Assembly (NCBI RefSeq): GCF_031458255.1
Contig: NZ_JAVDYC010000001.1
Span: forward strand, 6,147,001 to 6,211,000
Source: Catenuloplanes niger
GTDB taxonomy: Bacteria > Actinomycetota > Actinomycetes > Mycobacteriales > Micromonosporaceae
Direction: 5' to 3'
Length of the DNA stretch: 64,000 nucleotides
In this document: piece after piece, positions 53,601-61,410 of the stretch
How the letters are laid out: each line of letters begins with the position of its first letter
How positions within the stretch are numbered: position 1 is the stretch's first letter
The notes under the pieces: model-generated
Database searches by the model: none
What the model was told of the DNA's origin: nothing
What the model saw: only the letters and a program-made list of their open reading frames with translations
Position numbers and translations under genes: made by a program

Positions 53601-55424
53601 CTGCAGAACGGTATGGAAACCCGGATTCGCAAACAGGATCCGTTCGGTAACGTGCGCGGCGCCACGGCCAACTTGCAGACCGATACCGGATTCCTCGGGG
53701 CCGACCGCGAGGATGCTTCCGGTTACACGCGGCTTGGTGCCCGGCTCTACGATCCGGCGGTCGGTCGCTTCCTCTCCGCCGACCCGGTCGTGGACCTGCA
53801 GGACCCGCTACAGTCCAACGGGTACGCGTACGCGCACAACAACCCGGTCACCCACTCCGACCCGACCGGTCTGTCGATCTCGCTGACTCCGTCCGAGATG
53901 GCGGCCGCGCTTGCCGGTGCCGGACTGACGGCAGCGCAGGTCGCTCAGGCGCAGTCGACGATGAATCAGTCGCTGATGTCGGTCATCATGTCCGCGGCCT
54001 GGGGCATCCTGGCTGAGTTCATCGGCATCAACGATGCGATCGGCTGCTTCGGCGGTGACATGTGGGCATGCGGGAGCCTGATCATAGGCGCCATCCCATG
54101 GGGGAAGATCGCCAAGATTCCGAGCGTGATGAAGGCGGTCAACCGCACCATCAACGCCATTCAGGCTTGGCAGTCGGCCCGTAAGGCGGCGCAAACGGTG
54201 CTGGCAGCCGCGAAGGCTGCGGAGCGCCAGGCGATCGCCGCCAAGAAGGCTGCGATCGAACGGGCGAAGAAGGCAGCGGAGGCGGCACGCAAGAAGGCTG
54301 CGGAAAAGGCCAACACCACCAGCAACAAGGCAGTCAACGAGTCGAAGAAGACCGGTAACCCTGTCCACAAGGATGCTCAGGCGAAGGCAGCACCACGGTC
54401 CTCCTCCGCGTCCAACACTCGCAGCAGTAGTGCCAACCGCGGCGGCGGTGGCGGCGGCGGTGGCGGCAAGTCGAAGCCGGCGAAGCCGAGCGGCGACTCC
54501 GGTGCCGGCTCCCGTGCGAAGGGCGGATCCAGTGGTAGCAGCGGTGCCGGCAAGGCTGACGAAGCCGAGGGCGATTGCCTGAGCAACAGTTTCGTACCGG
54601 GCACCAAGGTGCTCATGGCGGACGGCTCGGTCAAGGCGATCGAGGAGGTCAAGCCGGGCGATCAGGTGCTGGTCACCGACCCGGAAACCGGCGAGACCTC
54701 TGTCCGCGCGGTCGCGGCCGCGATCGAGGGCACCGGTGTCAAGAACCTGGTCAAGGTCGTTATCGATGTCGATGGGGACGCCGGGGCGAAGACCGCCGAG
54801 GTAACCGCCACCGACGGACACCCCTTCTGGGTGCCGGAGCTCGGTGAGTGGATCGACGCCACCGATCTTCAGCCGGGTCAGTGGCTGCGAACCAGTGCCG
54901 GAACCGCGGTGCAGATCTCCGCTGTCGAGCGCAGGACGGCTGCGGAAGCCACCGTCCACAATCTCGGCGTCGCCGACGTTCACACCTACTATGTGATCGC
55001 GGACGGGGCATCCGTTCTGGTTCACAACTGCAACAACCTCATTACCAATGCCCCCGGTTATGACAACACCGGTGCGTTGGGTGCCCACGAGGCCGGTACC
55101 GGCTTCAGCGGTATCTATGATCCGGAGTCCGGAAGGTTCCGAGCGTACCTGAGCGTCGAAGACTGGGACCCTGCCACCTCTCCGCCGAACACTGTGCCTC
55201 GGCGAGGTGGGCATGGGTTGAACAACATGTCCAACTTCAACAATTCGCGTACCACGGTCGGATTTACGATGTTCTTCGAGGAGGACGGCCGCTTCGGTGT
55301 CGAGTTCTTCTCACGGGGTGTTACTGGGCGCAACTACGGCAACCCTTATGCCCCGGACCATCTGAGACAAGGGCTGATGGATGCAATTTCCGCTGCTACC
55401 GGGCGGCAGGTGTATGCAAGATAG
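47670..55424 (+). CDS. Rhs/YD-repeat polymorphic toxin with ricin-B lectin and Hint domains
   Basis: About 2,584 residues. ATG 47670 follows GGGGAG; an earlier in-frame ATG would add 35 unlikely residues before the signal peptide (1 to about 43). About 305-380 is the SpvB/Rhs shell start (GDGWDYSAGQITRTYAGC). YD repeats occupy about 1140-1660 (YDALGRLRKAW, YTYDAAGNVLAI). A ricin-B-like lectin is inserted at about 1768-1898 (GDKCLDLKSG, DSWCLQPAAN, QKW twice). The Rhs core LGARLYDPAVGRFLSADPV ends the shell (about 2017-2070). Then come an Ala/Lys-rich helix, a Gly linker, a Hint protease domain (Cys2303 to VHNC, 2454) and a 130-residue C-terminal toxin I cannot assign. Confidence 0.88.
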   Translation: MHGGMGPLWPRKRGRRWSRPARATLIALLSTTLVVAGTGTQGLAVPPSGADRNQQVDLPPLPETAPVDQDESADQTLEPAPEVPVDPYAPTNVAPWSEGTGTVDLTDVNPGELVKVADLPVSLGVPEGAEPEALDGQWTVDLAAPEASQDAGVPGLIMKLSPPVTADPAASVALSVDYTTFADLYGPQAADRFGLMLLPDCVYDAVGTGDCAPSEGEEEPADPSQLLSSEVTVERAASGSNARAASAGERRIVTGSVPVAGLLGTPAPDAGARAATAADAGGVVGALDTGASVSGDFTATPLLSSGSWAAGSSSGAFTYSYQVTVPQTGGGMAPQINLGYSSQSVDGRTSSTNNQASWIGDGWDYSAGQITRTYAGCRHDSKKAGSNNAKHKTGDMCWGSQNATLSLGGTTTELVWANNTWTTANGDGSKIEQKFDTTRGNGDKNGEYWIVTTRDGTRYHFGLNKLPGWTDGKAVTNSVLTMPVYSNHAGEPCYNSEWTKSWCTEAWRWSLDYVEDLQGNAMSFWWTKEDKGYYARNFNWKAPVSYDRAGYLSRIDYGQRKDSIFTATAPASVSFSVSERCYAEGSLTCSAENFKSKDPGKYRIWYDTPADLRCEAKKMCWNAAPTFWSTKRLDKITTSALRVAGSGTRQVVDEYKLDQTFPVLKTGPNTALWLKSITRTGYGLNTAANEHITLNAVKFESNTEDMPNRVKNDNRPGFSRLRIGRVINEYGGETVINYRKPEGDCATGTGLPGKADTAALKNNTRLCYPNYWHPDPEAEQIDWFHKYVVESVEELPNVDGTANTVTRYEYDKAGWKLAEQEFTKKATRTYSQFAGFEKVTVLTGTEAPDFAGKTTKSVTRFFRGMGNTVSVKDAAGVEIAKDEEPFAGRIAEELTYSEATDADDKWLTRAVTVPAAQELARRNRDDGLSPLIAYRVTEPRAYSVTRASGTGDDKRTLRTLETKTTYETSYGLPTQVEFLGDTGVTGDESCQKLEYLHRADKNLIGLTKDVMVSPTACAKATFTDLKTLSSAARTAYDSGEYGIALSANSRGLATQTWSLKADGSGYQSGGTTGFDAMGRVVSRTDPDGKASTITYEPSTGQAFKVIEKNSLGHTQTQEIEPGRAVSVRTTDANDRVSVAEYDALGRLRKAWAPGRTPNATSVPDFEAVYNTQPKQVPNVVTYTRGHDNKVQTSITFFDGLGRERQSQEEAVGGGRLITDTLYNGSGEVWQTNNAYFAASAPESTLFSPESELQVPNATRYTYDGLGRVVTETPVLNGAAATDRITRYEYGADFSTVINPAGAASYRVYSDAHGRSTRVDTFTDGNRVAFTSMRYEYDASGQLVKAVHGGNAAKQWSWEYDQRGRMIKSTDPDTGATTTTYDHRDRTLTTTSARGITVWNGYDELSRPTQQRLNGPAGTQVASFTYDTAPGGKGLPATATRYTDGLAYTQSIGGYTHDYQPTSTTLTLPQSIATEWGFQPSYTYGFTYTDTGLPEAQQLPAAGRFPAEKLLVRYTKDGLPLTVSGQDWYGSETAYSPYGQVLRSTMGAHPYRVWSQSTFDEASGALTTQQVYRENAGNTALVTGNLVSNRNYTYDAAGNVLAIRERADGIAERQCFNYDAVGQLTKAWTAKDQEACYAGPANADGTTNVAPGKDNSGYWQEYGYDGLGNREWVTNKDINGNETKDVATEYDYGKSDGSQPGTLTKVRKRFHTPQGAAVTAEAERLYELTGETKSVTSLTTGDKQELSWTFDGQIERITGQGENGKTAYYGLGDKCLDLKSGLAQPGTVVQLYTCNATIAQKWTFKVAANQNDPNLGTLAAYDSWCLQPAANTVGSALAIQKCDDSADQRLKRNASGQYTHVASGLCVAVKDAADVSGTAVVLAACDAASTAQKWEAQNQTRYIYGPSGSPLLSIQGKQATLDLGEAQITTNKGGTLVKTHRSYGTPGGSILRYAYGNGTPNMVAIVSDPQGSPAAEIALQNGMETRIRKQDPFGNVRGATANLQTDTGFLGADREDASGYTRLGARLYDPAVGRFLSADPVVDLQDPLQSNGYAYAHNNPVTHSDPTGLSISLTPSEMAAALAGAGLTAAQVAQAQSTMNQSLMSVIMSAAWGILAEFIGINDAIGCFGGDMWACGSLIIGAIPWGKIAKIPSVMKAVNRTINAIQAWQSARKAAQTVLAAAKAAERQAIAAKKAAIERAKKAAEAARKKAAEKANTTSNKAVNESKKTGNPVHKDAQAKAAPRSSSASNTRSSSANRGGGGGGGGGKSKPAKPSGDSGAGSRAKGGSSGSSGAGKADEAEGDCLSNSFVPGTKVLMADGSVKAIEEVKPGDQVLVTDPETGETSVRAVAAAIEGTGVKNLVKVVIDVDGDAGAKTAEVTATDGHPFWVPELGEWIDATDLQPGQWLRTSAGTAVQISAVERRTAAEATVHNLGVADVHTYYVIADGASVLVHNCNNLITNAPGYDNTGALGAHEAGTGFSGIYDPESGRFRAYLSVEDWDPATSPPNTVPRRGGHGLNNMSNFNNSRTTVGFTMFFEEDGRFGVEFFSRGVTGRNYGNPYAPDHLRQGLMDAISAATGRQVYAR

Positions 55425-55427
55425 GGG

Positions 55428-55853
55428 ATGTGTGACGTGCTTGTAGGTGGTCTCCCGGTCCCGCCGGCTCTGCTGGCGGCGATCCGGGAGGGCCGTTGGC
55501 GGGTGCCTGCCGATCACGATCTGGTGGCGGCCGTCTTCCGCGACCGCCCGGCGCAGCCGGCGTTCTACGGGACGAGCGGCATGACCGGCGAGACCGCCTA
55601 CTGGCACGCGGAATCGGATCCCGACACCATCGCTCAGTACGTCGGCCGGGCCGACCCGAAGGACCCGCCGGGTGACATCGACCCGAGCAAGTCGATCCTG
55701 ATCGGCGACCTCGGTCCGGACCAGCCGATCGCACTGGACTATCGCACTGGTCAGGAAAGGCCGCCGGTCGTCTACCTGACGACCTATGGCGGCTGGATAC
55801 AGGTGGCACCGGACATCGAATCATTACTGGAGCGACTAGGACTGGACGAGTAG
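55428..55853 (+). CDS. SUKH (SMI1/KNR4)-type immunity protein
   Basis: A 141-residue soluble protein starting 3 nt after the toxin stop. The C-terminal half, IGDLGPDQPIALDYRTG, PPVVYLTTYGGWIQVAPD and LLERLGLDE, fits the SUKH superfamily of toxin-neutralising proteins. Position directly after a Hint-linked toxin tip is the standard toxin-immunity arrangement, so it most likely binds and blocks that tip. The gene is followed by a terminator, closing the operon. Confidence 0.78.
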   Translation: MCDVLVGGLPVPPALLAAIREGRWRVPADHDLVAAVFRDRPAQPAFYGTSGMTGETAYWHAESDPDTIAQYVGRADPKDPPGDIDPSKSILIGDLGPDQPIALDYRTGQERPPVVYLTTYGGWIQVAPDIESLLERLGLDE

Positions 55854-55862
55854 CTCCACCGT

Positions 55863-55893
55863 AGGCCCGGTCTCCTCCCCGGAGACCGGGCCT
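55863..55893 (+). terminator. Hairpin terminator of the toxin-immunity operon
   Basis: Perfect 13-bp stem (55863-55875 with 55881-55893), 5-nt loop, short T run after it. Confidence 0.82.
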
Positions 55894-55931
55894 TTCTGCG
55901 ATCCGCACGGGGATCTGTGCGCGAGGCCGCC

Positions 55932-56438
55932 TTACGACTTCCGCTCGTAGAAGCGCCAGTACTGACGCATGTGGGCCGGGATCTCCGTCTCCTCGTACGG
56001 CTCCCGCTCCACGAAGCCGCGCGAGGTGTAGAGCCGCTGCGCGTCGGTCATGAAGCGGCAGCTGTCCAGGCGGACGGTTCTCGCGGCGAAGGTGTCGCGC
56101 GCCTCGGTCAGCAGGCGGTCGACCAGGGCCGAACCCACGCCCAGGCCACGCCCCCGCGGGTCCACGTACATCCGCTTGATCTCGACGACCTCCGGCGCGA
56201 TGACGCGCAGCGCGGCGACACCGACCGGCTCGCCGTCGTGTTCGGCGAGGAGCAGAAGGCCCTTCGGCGGTACGAAATAGGGCAGTGACTCGCGGATCGC
56301 GCCCAGGTCGGTGGGCGAGTCCTCGACGCCGTACTCCTCGCGGAGGCGGCCGACTGCCCAGGTCAGGTAGTCGGCCATCAGCGCGGTCAGCGCGTCGGCG
56401 TCGGCGGGGAGGGCGGCGTGGCGAAGGGTGACGCTCAT
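55932..56438 (-). CDS. GNAT-family N-acetyltransferase
   Basis: A 168-residue acetyltransferase. Acetyl-CoA motif VDPRGRGLGVGSALVDRLL, preceding strand VVEIKRMYV, and the end motif LYTSRGFVEREPY. ATG 56438 chosen because the fold begins there; the ribosome site is weak. Substrate unknown. Confidence 0.85.
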   Translation of the reverse strand: MSVTLRHAALPADADALTALMADYLTWAVGRLREEYGVEDSPTDLGAIRESLPYFVPPKGLLLLAEHDGEPVGVAALRVIAPEVVEIKRMYVDPRGRGLGVGSALVDRLLTEARDTFAARTVRLDSCRFMTDAQRLYTSRGFVEREPYEETEIPAHMRQYWRFYERKS

Positions 56439-56757
56439 GGTCGGAGAGCCTAGGGCGCGGTCGCGGCGATGCTCAGGGCGGTCACCGTGCCGGCGATCAG
56501 CGGGACGACGGAGAGCGCGCCCCAGAGGAAGCGCAGCGGGCGGTGGACGAGCGCGAGCAGGGCCGGCGCGACGCCGCCGAGCGCGCCGACGGCCGGTGCG
56601 GCGCCGGCGGTGTCCTGGCCGCGCGGGGTGGGCCACGCCGGAAGCGGGAAGATCAAGCGCAGGAGTCGCAGCCGGCCGGAACGTGGGTCCGGGGTTCGGT
56701 CCGGGGAATCACAGCACCCGCGGGGGCATGCCGGAAGCGGGAATGCCGGTGCAGCCC
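56439..56757. other. 319-nt region with a possible small membrane protein fragment
   Basis: On the minus strand a hydrophobic frame ends at 56450 (LRFLWGALSVVPLIAGTVTA) and could begin at a TTG near 56656, but no ribosome site supports it. It may be a small membrane protein or a gene remnant. Confidence 0.3.
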
Positions 56758-57204
56758 TCAGGGCACCACGGTGACCGGCCAGCGGGCCGCGCGGACCAGG
56801 CGGACGGCCAGCGATCCGGCTATCTTGTGCCCCAGCCCGGCCGACGCGCCGACGATGATGCCGCTGGCCCTGACCTCCTCCGCGACCTCGCCGAGGACGC
56901 GCAGCGGGTCGCCGGGGCGGACCACCAGGCGGGCGTCGACGCCCCACTCGCGGGCCTGCTGGTCGAGCATCTCCAGCAGCTCGGACTCGACCTCGCCCTG
57001 CGCCTCGACCAGTGCCTGCACGGCCGTGCCGCCGAAGGTGAGGAACGCGCCGGGTTCGCGGCGGACGTAGACCGCGAACAGGCGGGCGCGCTGCCGGCGG
57101 GCCAGGCCGAGTGCGTAGGCCGCGGCGCGCAGTGAGCTCTCCGAGCCGTCGACGCCGACGACCAGGGCGGACGGGCCGTCCGTGCCGAGTTCGAAAGCGC
57201 CCAC
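56758..57204 (-). CDS. Universal stress protein (UspA family)
   Basis: A 148-residue Usp. LVVGVDGSESSLRAAAYALG at the start and the ATP-binding signature IIVGASAGLGHKIAGSLAVR then ARWPVTVVP at the end (G-2x-G-9x-G pattern). GTG 57204 is 8 nt after AGGAGG, with a TAGAAT -10 element near 57243-57248. Single-domain form; role in dormancy or stress is general family knowledge. Confidence 0.88.
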   Translation of the reverse strand: MGAFELGTDGPSALVVGVDGSESSLRAAAYALGLARRQRARLFAVYVRREPGAFLTFGGTAVQALVEAQGEVESELLEMLDQQAREWGVDARLVVRPGDPLRVLGEVAEEVRASGIIVGASAGLGHKIAGSLAVRLVRAARWPVTVVP

Positions 57205-57250
57205 GCGCGCGGCCTCCTGGCTGTGCCGAAAGTAGGCGCGATTCTATGGC

Positions 57251-57284
57251 GGCGGCCCGGGGAACGCGATATCCCCGGGCCGCC
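57251..57284 (-). terminator. Hairpin terminator after araA
   Basis: Perfect 13-bp stem (57251-57263 with 57272-57284), 15 nt beyond the araA stop codon. Confidence 0.75.
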
Positions 57285-57298
57285 ACCGGACAGAAGAC

Positions 57299-58789
57299 CT
57301 ACAGCGCCCGCGCGAGGCGGTAGTAGGCGCTGTTCCAGCGGACGCGGTCGGCGAAGTCGTGCGTGGTGGTGTTGGCGTCGATGAGCAGCAGCTCGGTCTG
57401 CAGCATGGTGGCGAAGTCGCGCAGCGTCTCCGTGCCGATGGCCTGGGTCAGCACCGTGTGGTGCGGGCCGCCGGCGGTCAGCCAGCACTCGGCGGACGTG
57501 GACAGCGACGGCGCCGGCTTCCAGACCGCGCGCGCGACCGGGAGCTTGGGCAGCGGCTCGTCCGGCGCGGTCACCTCGATCTCGTTGGCGACCAGGCGGA
57601 ACCGGTCGCCGAGGTCGGCCAGGCCGACCACGATGCCGGCGCCGGGGGCGGCGTCGAAGACCATCCGGACCGGGTCCTCGCGGCCGCCGATGCCGAGCGG
57701 GTGGATCTCCAGGCGCGGCTTGGCGGCCGCGATGGTCGGGCAGACCTCCAGCATGTGCGCACCGAGGATCTTCGGCTCGCCGGGGCCGAAATGGTACGTG
57801 TAGTCCTCCATGAACGAGGTGCCGCGGCCGGTGCCGGTGCCCATCGCCTTGAACGTGGCGACCAGCACGGACGTCTTCCAGTCGCCCTCGCCGCCGAAGC
57901 CGTAGCCGTCGGCCATCAGCCGCTGCACCGCGAGGCCGGGGAGCTGGCGCAGCCCGCCGAGGTCCTCGAAGTTCGTGGTGAACGCGCCGAAGTCACCCTC
58001 GGTCAGGAACGTGCGCAGGCCGGCCTCGATCCGGGCCGCGTAGCGCAGCGACTCGTGCCGTTCGCCGCCGACGGCCAGTTCCGGCGCGATCTCGTAGGTG
58101 TCGGCGTACTCGCCGATCAGCGCGTCGATCTCCTTGTCCGAGGCGCCGTCGACGACCTCGACCAGATCGTTCACGCCGTACGTGTTGACCGAGACGCCGA
58201 ACTGCAGCTCCGCCTCGACCTTGTCGCCCTCGGTCACCGCGACGTTGCGCATGTTGTCGCCGAAGCGGGCCAGCCGCAGACTGCGCAGCCGGGTCACGCC
58301 GGCCGCCGCGCGGATCCACTCGTCGACGCGGCGGACCACGGTCGGGTCGGACGCGTGCCCGGCGATCGTCTTGCGCGGCACGCCGAGGCGGGCCTGGATG
58401 AAACCGAACTCGCGGTCGCCGTGCGCGGCCTGGTTCAGGTTCATGAAGTCCATGTCGATGGTCGACCACGGCAGCGACACGTTGTGCTGGGTGTGCAGGT
58501 GCAGCAGCGGCTTGCGCAGCGTGTCCAGCCCGGTGATCCACATCTTGGCCGGCGAGAACGTGTGCATCCAGGCGATCACGCCGATGCAGTTGCGGTCCGC
58601 GTTCGCGTCCAGCATCACCTGGCGGATCGCGCCGGAGTCGGTCAGGACCGGCTTGCCGACGATCTCGGCGGACAGCCCGCCGGCGGTCAGCTGCTCCTGG
58701 ATGTCCCGGCTCTGCGCGGCCACCTGCTCCAGGGTCTCGGGTCCGTAGAGATGCTGGCTGCCGGTGAGAAACCAGATCTGATGCGTCAT
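57299..58789 (-). CDS. araA: L-arabinose isomerase
   Basis: A 496-residue enzyme of normal length. It begins [20 protein letters not shown], the usual AraA opening, with [38 protein letters not shown] and [20 protein letters not shown] (metal Glu) and a late metal His in [18 protein letters not shown] 58789 has AGGAA 7 nt upstream. It converts L-arabinose to L-ribulose. Kinase and epimerase genes are not adjacent. A LacI-type operator 120 nt upstream suggests sugar-responsive repression. Confidence 0.95.
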   Translation of the reverse strand: MTHQIWFLTGSQHLYGPETLEQVAAQSRDIQEQLTAGGLSAEIVGKPVLTDSGAIRQVMLDANADRNCIGVIAWMHTFSPAKMWITGLDTLRKPLLHLHTQHNVSLPWSTIDMDFMNLNQAAHGDREFGFIQARLGVPRKTIAGHASDPTVVRRVDEWIRAAAGVTRLRSLRLARFGDNMRNVAVTEGDKVEAELQFGVSVNTYGVNDLVEVVDGASDKEIDALIGEYADTYEIAPELAVGGERHESLRYAARIEAGLRTFLTEGDFGAFTTNFEDLGGLRQLPGLAVQRLMADGYGFGGEGDWKTSVLVATFKAMGTGTGRGTSFMEDYTYHFGPGEPKILGAHMLEVCPTIAAAKPRLEIHPLGIGGREDPVRMVFDAAPGAGIVVGLADLGDRFRLVANEIEVTAPDEPLPKLPVARAVWKPAPSLSTSAECWLTAGGPHHTVLTQAIGTETLRDFATMLQTELLLIDANTTTHDFADRVRWNSAYYRLARAL

Positions 58790-58908
58790 CGCAGGTTCCT
58801 GTCTGCCGTGATCGTGTGGATGGTGGGCTTTCCGCGGAACGATACGCACTCCCCGTCGCCGTCCGCAGGATCATCGGCGGAGGACGCACCGACCCGCGGG
58901 CGACGAAA

Positions 58909-58920
58909 GTGAGCGCTCAC
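58909..58920. promoter_or_regulatory. LacI-family operator upstream of araA
   Basis: GTGAGCGCTCAC is a perfect 12-bp palindrome with the GAGCGCTC core of LacI-family operators. It lies 120 nt before araA. Confidence 0.65.
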
Positions 58921-59032
58921 ATCTTGGATCATGGCACAGCGCCGGGCGGCTCAGGGGGTCCGCGTCCGGCCCGCCGTGCGCGGCGGTCCGGCCCTCCGCC
59001 GCCACGCGGATCCAGCCCGACCGCGCCACGGG

Positions 59033-59680
59033 TCATCGCGGCACGATCCCACCGCGAAGAGCGATGACCGCCAGCTGGGTACGGTCGCGGGCGCGCAGCC
59101 GGGCCAGCAGCCGGCTGACGTACGTGCGGGCGGTCGCCGGGCTGATGAACAGCGCGGCCGCGATCTCCTGGTTCGTCTCGCCGAGGCCGACCCGCGCCAG
59201 GACCTGCCGCTCCCGCTCGGTCAGGCCGGCCAGCCGTGGGTCCGGCGCCGGCGGCGGGTCCTCGGCGGCCAGCCGGTCCATCAGGTGCCGGGCCACGGTC
59301 GGCGACAGCAGGTTGCCGCCCGCGGCGACCGTGTGCACGGCGCGGCGCAGCTCGTCGGCACCGGTGTCCTTGAGCAGGTAGCCGGCCGCGCCGGCCCGGA
59401 CCGCGGCGTCGATCTCGCCGGGCTCGTCGAAGGTCGTCAGCACCAGCACCCGGGTGCCGGGCAGTTGGGCGGTGATCGCCGCGGTCGCCTCGAGGCCGTC
59501 GACGTCCGGCATGCGCAGGTCCATCAGCACCACGTCCGGGCACAGCCGGCAGGCCTCGGTCACGGCCCGGCGGCCGTCCGGTGCCTCACCGGCCACCTCG
59601 ATGCCGGCGTCGTTGCCGAGCAGCGCGCGCAGCCCGGCCCGGACCAGCTCCTGGTCGTCGACCAGCAAAACCCTGATCAT
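59033..59680 (-). CDS. NarL/FixJ-type response regulator
   Basis: A 215-residue regulator. Receiver domain VLLVDDQELVRAGLRALL with phospho-Asp54 in VVLMDLRMPDVDG and Lys in AGYLLKDTGADEL; LuxR-type HTH LTERERQVLARVGLGETNQE. Its ATG overlaps the kinase stop (ATGA), so the two are coupled. Confidence 0.93.
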   Translation of the reverse strand: MIRVLLVDDQELVRAGLRALLGNDAGIEVAGEAPDGRRAVTEACRLCPDVVLMDLRMPDVDGLEATAAITAQLPGTRVLVLTTFDEPGEIDAAVRAGAAGYLLKDTGADELRRAVHTVAAGGNLLSPTVARHLMDRLAAEDPPPAPDPRLAGLTERERQVLARVGLGETNQEIAAALFISPATARTYVSRLLARLRARDRTQLAVIALRGGIVPR

Positions 59681-60795
59681 GCGGTACGCCCCAGCGGCAG
59701 CTCGGCCTCGACGGTGAACCCGGCGTCGGTGTGCGCGAGCCGGAGCGTGCCGCCGAGCGCCCGGGCCCGCTCGGCCATTCCCGCCAGCCCGTGGCCGGCG
59801 CCGGCGTCGGGATTCCCGTCCGGTGCGATCGCGGCAGTACCGGCGTCGAGGTCCGGATCGGCCGGCCCGTCGTCGCCGACGGTCAGGTGCAGCGCGCCGC
59901 CGGAGACCGTCGCGGACACCGACACCCGGCTCGCCTCCGGTGCGTGCCGGAGCACGTTCGTCACCGCCTCCTGCACGATCCGGTACGCGGCCGCGTCCAC
60001 CTCCGCCGGCAGGCTGCCGGCCGGCACCCGCACGGAGACGTCGAAACCCGCGCGGCGCAACGGATCCAGCACCGGTGACAGGTCGGACAGCGACACCGTG
60101 CCGCGCAGCGCGCCGACCGCGCCGCGCAGCTCCGCCATGGTCCGGTCCGCGGCCTGCCGGATCCGCAGCAGCGCCTCGTCCAGCGCCGCGTTGCCGGGCG
60201 GTGCCGCCTCCCGGGCCACGTCCGCGTGCAGCGAGATGATCGAGAGGCCGTGCCCGACGGAGTCGTGCAGGTCGCGGGCGATGGCGAGGCGCTCCTCCCG
60301 TACCCGCAGATGGTTTTCCCGAAGGTGAAGTGCCCGCTGGGCGCGGCGGCTGCGCAGGCCGTCGCCGAGCGCGATCGCCGCCGCCATCAGCGTGACGTGC
60401 GAGACCAGGTCGTAACCCACCACGTACGCCGCGTCCTGGCCCTCCAGCAGCCGGAACGTCAGCGAGAGCGCGAGCACGCCACCCGCGGTCAGCACGGACG
60501 CCAGCAGGAACCCGGCCTCGGCCGTGGAGAACAGCGCGGCGGCCAGCGGCACGGCCACGCCCACGGCTGGATATCCCGCCGCGTAGTAGGCGCACAGCCC
60601 GAGCGCGCTGATCAGCAGCACGGCGCGCGGATGGTGCCGGCGGGCGAGCATCAGCGCGCCCAGCCCGGCCGCCCACGCGTACGCGATCGGGTCCGGCGGG
60701 TGCTCACCCCCCTGCCGCGCGGAGATCACCGCCGCGAGCGTGCCGGTCACGGCGACCCCGATCAGCGCGTCGGCCAGCCACGGCGGAGTCCTCAT
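59677..60795 (-). CDS. DesK/NarX-type sensor histidine kinase
   Basis: A 372-residue sensor. Hydrophobic N-terminal half (about 1-145, five or six segments), H box RLAIARDLHDSVGHGLSIIS (HisKA_3) and ATPase N box YRIVQEAVTNVLRHAP with GHGLAGMAERARALGG. ATG 60795 has no ribosome site but a TACGCT -10 element 7 nt upstream, so it is likely leaderless. It pairs with the following response regulator; signal unknown. Confidence 0.92.
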   Translation of the reverse strand: MRTPPWLADALIGVAVTGTLAAVISARQGGEHPPDPIAYAWAAGLGALMLARRHHPRAVLLISALGLCAYYAAGYPAVGVAVPLAAALFSTAEAGFLLASVLTAGGVLALSLTFRLLEGQDAAYVVGYDLVSHVTLMAAAIALGDGLRSRRAQRALHLRENHLRVREERLAIARDLHDSVGHGLSIISLHADVAREAAPPGNAALDEALLRIRQAADRTMAELRGAVGALRGTVSLSDLSPVLDPLRRAGFDVSVRVPAGSLPAEVDAAAYRIVQEAVTNVLRHAPEASRVSVSATVSGGALHLTVGDDGPADPDLDAGTAAIAPDGNPDAGAGHGLAGMAERARALGGTLRLAHTDAGFTVEAELPLGRTA

Positions 60796-60802
60796 CCCGA
60801 TC

Positions 60803-60808
60803 AGCGTA
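60803..60808 (-). promoter_or_regulatory. -10 element of a leaderless promoter
   Basis: TACGCT on the minus strand, 7 nt before the histidine kinase ATG, fits transcription starting at the start codon. Confidence 0.5.
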
Positions 60809-60872
60809 GAACGTAGGCGGGAGGCGATCCGGGTGTCGCCTCCGGACGGATGTCACCGGCCGTGCCGCCGCC

Positions 60873-60878
60873 TAGCGT
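60873..60878 (+). promoter_or_regulatory. -10 element of a leaderless promoter
   Basis: TAGCGT 7 nt before ATG 60886, with a possible -35 TGTCAC at 60851-60856. Confidence 0.5.
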
Positions 60879-60885
60879 CGCCACC

Positions 60886-61308
60886 ATGCGTCCCGGACTT
60901 CCGCTGCCCGCGCTGGCGGGCCTCGCCCTGATCGCCGTCCCCCGCGCGGTGCTGCACGACCTGAAGATCATTCACGAGGGTACGGTCGCGAACGCGCTCC
61001 TCGTGGCCGTACCGCCGCTGATCTGGATCGTGGTGGTCGTCGCCGCCCGCGTTTCCCGGCCGTTCCCGGCACTGCTGGCGGTCGGCGCGTTCTACGGCAT
61101 CGGCCTGGCCGTCGTCCACCAGGTGTTCTGGACCGTCGACGCCGACCTCGGCAGCCGCCTCCCACCGTGGGCCGAGGAGACCGTCATGCGCGCGTTCGCG
61201 ATCCCGAGCAGTCTCCTCACCGGCCTGCTGACCGGCGCGGTCACCGGCCTGGTCGCGTGGGCCGTCACCGCGATCATCCGCCGGGGCGGCGAATCGACGC
61301 CGAGATAG
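60886..61308 (+). CDS. Small integral membrane protein
   Basis: A 140-residue protein with about four transmembrane helices (LPALAGLALIAVPRAVL, VAVPPLIWIVVVVAARV, LLAVGAFYGIGLAVVHQVF, LLTGLLTGAVTGLVAWAVTA). Family not recognised. ATG 60886 is chosen because a -10 element lies 7 nt before it. Divergent from the two-component system, which may regulate it. Confidence 0.68.
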   Translation: MRPGLPLPALAGLALIAVPRAVLHDLKIIHEGTVANALLVAVPPLIWIVVVVAARVSRPFPALLAVGAFYGIGLAVVHQVFWTVDADLGSRLPPWAEETVMRAFAIPSSLLTGLLTGAVTGLVAWAVTAIIRRGGESTPR

Positions 61309-61410
61309 CGCGTCGCTGCACAGTGGACAGCCGAGTCGGTCCGGCGCGTTTGCCGTATCGGAGCGGGAGGTACTACCGCGTGGGACCGCCGACCGCCGGC
61401 GCGTCCTTCG

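Noticed and set aside
56450-57286. A 278-codon minus-strand frame
   Set aside because: Most of it overlaps the universal stress protein gene in another frame; only its hydrophobic end might be real.
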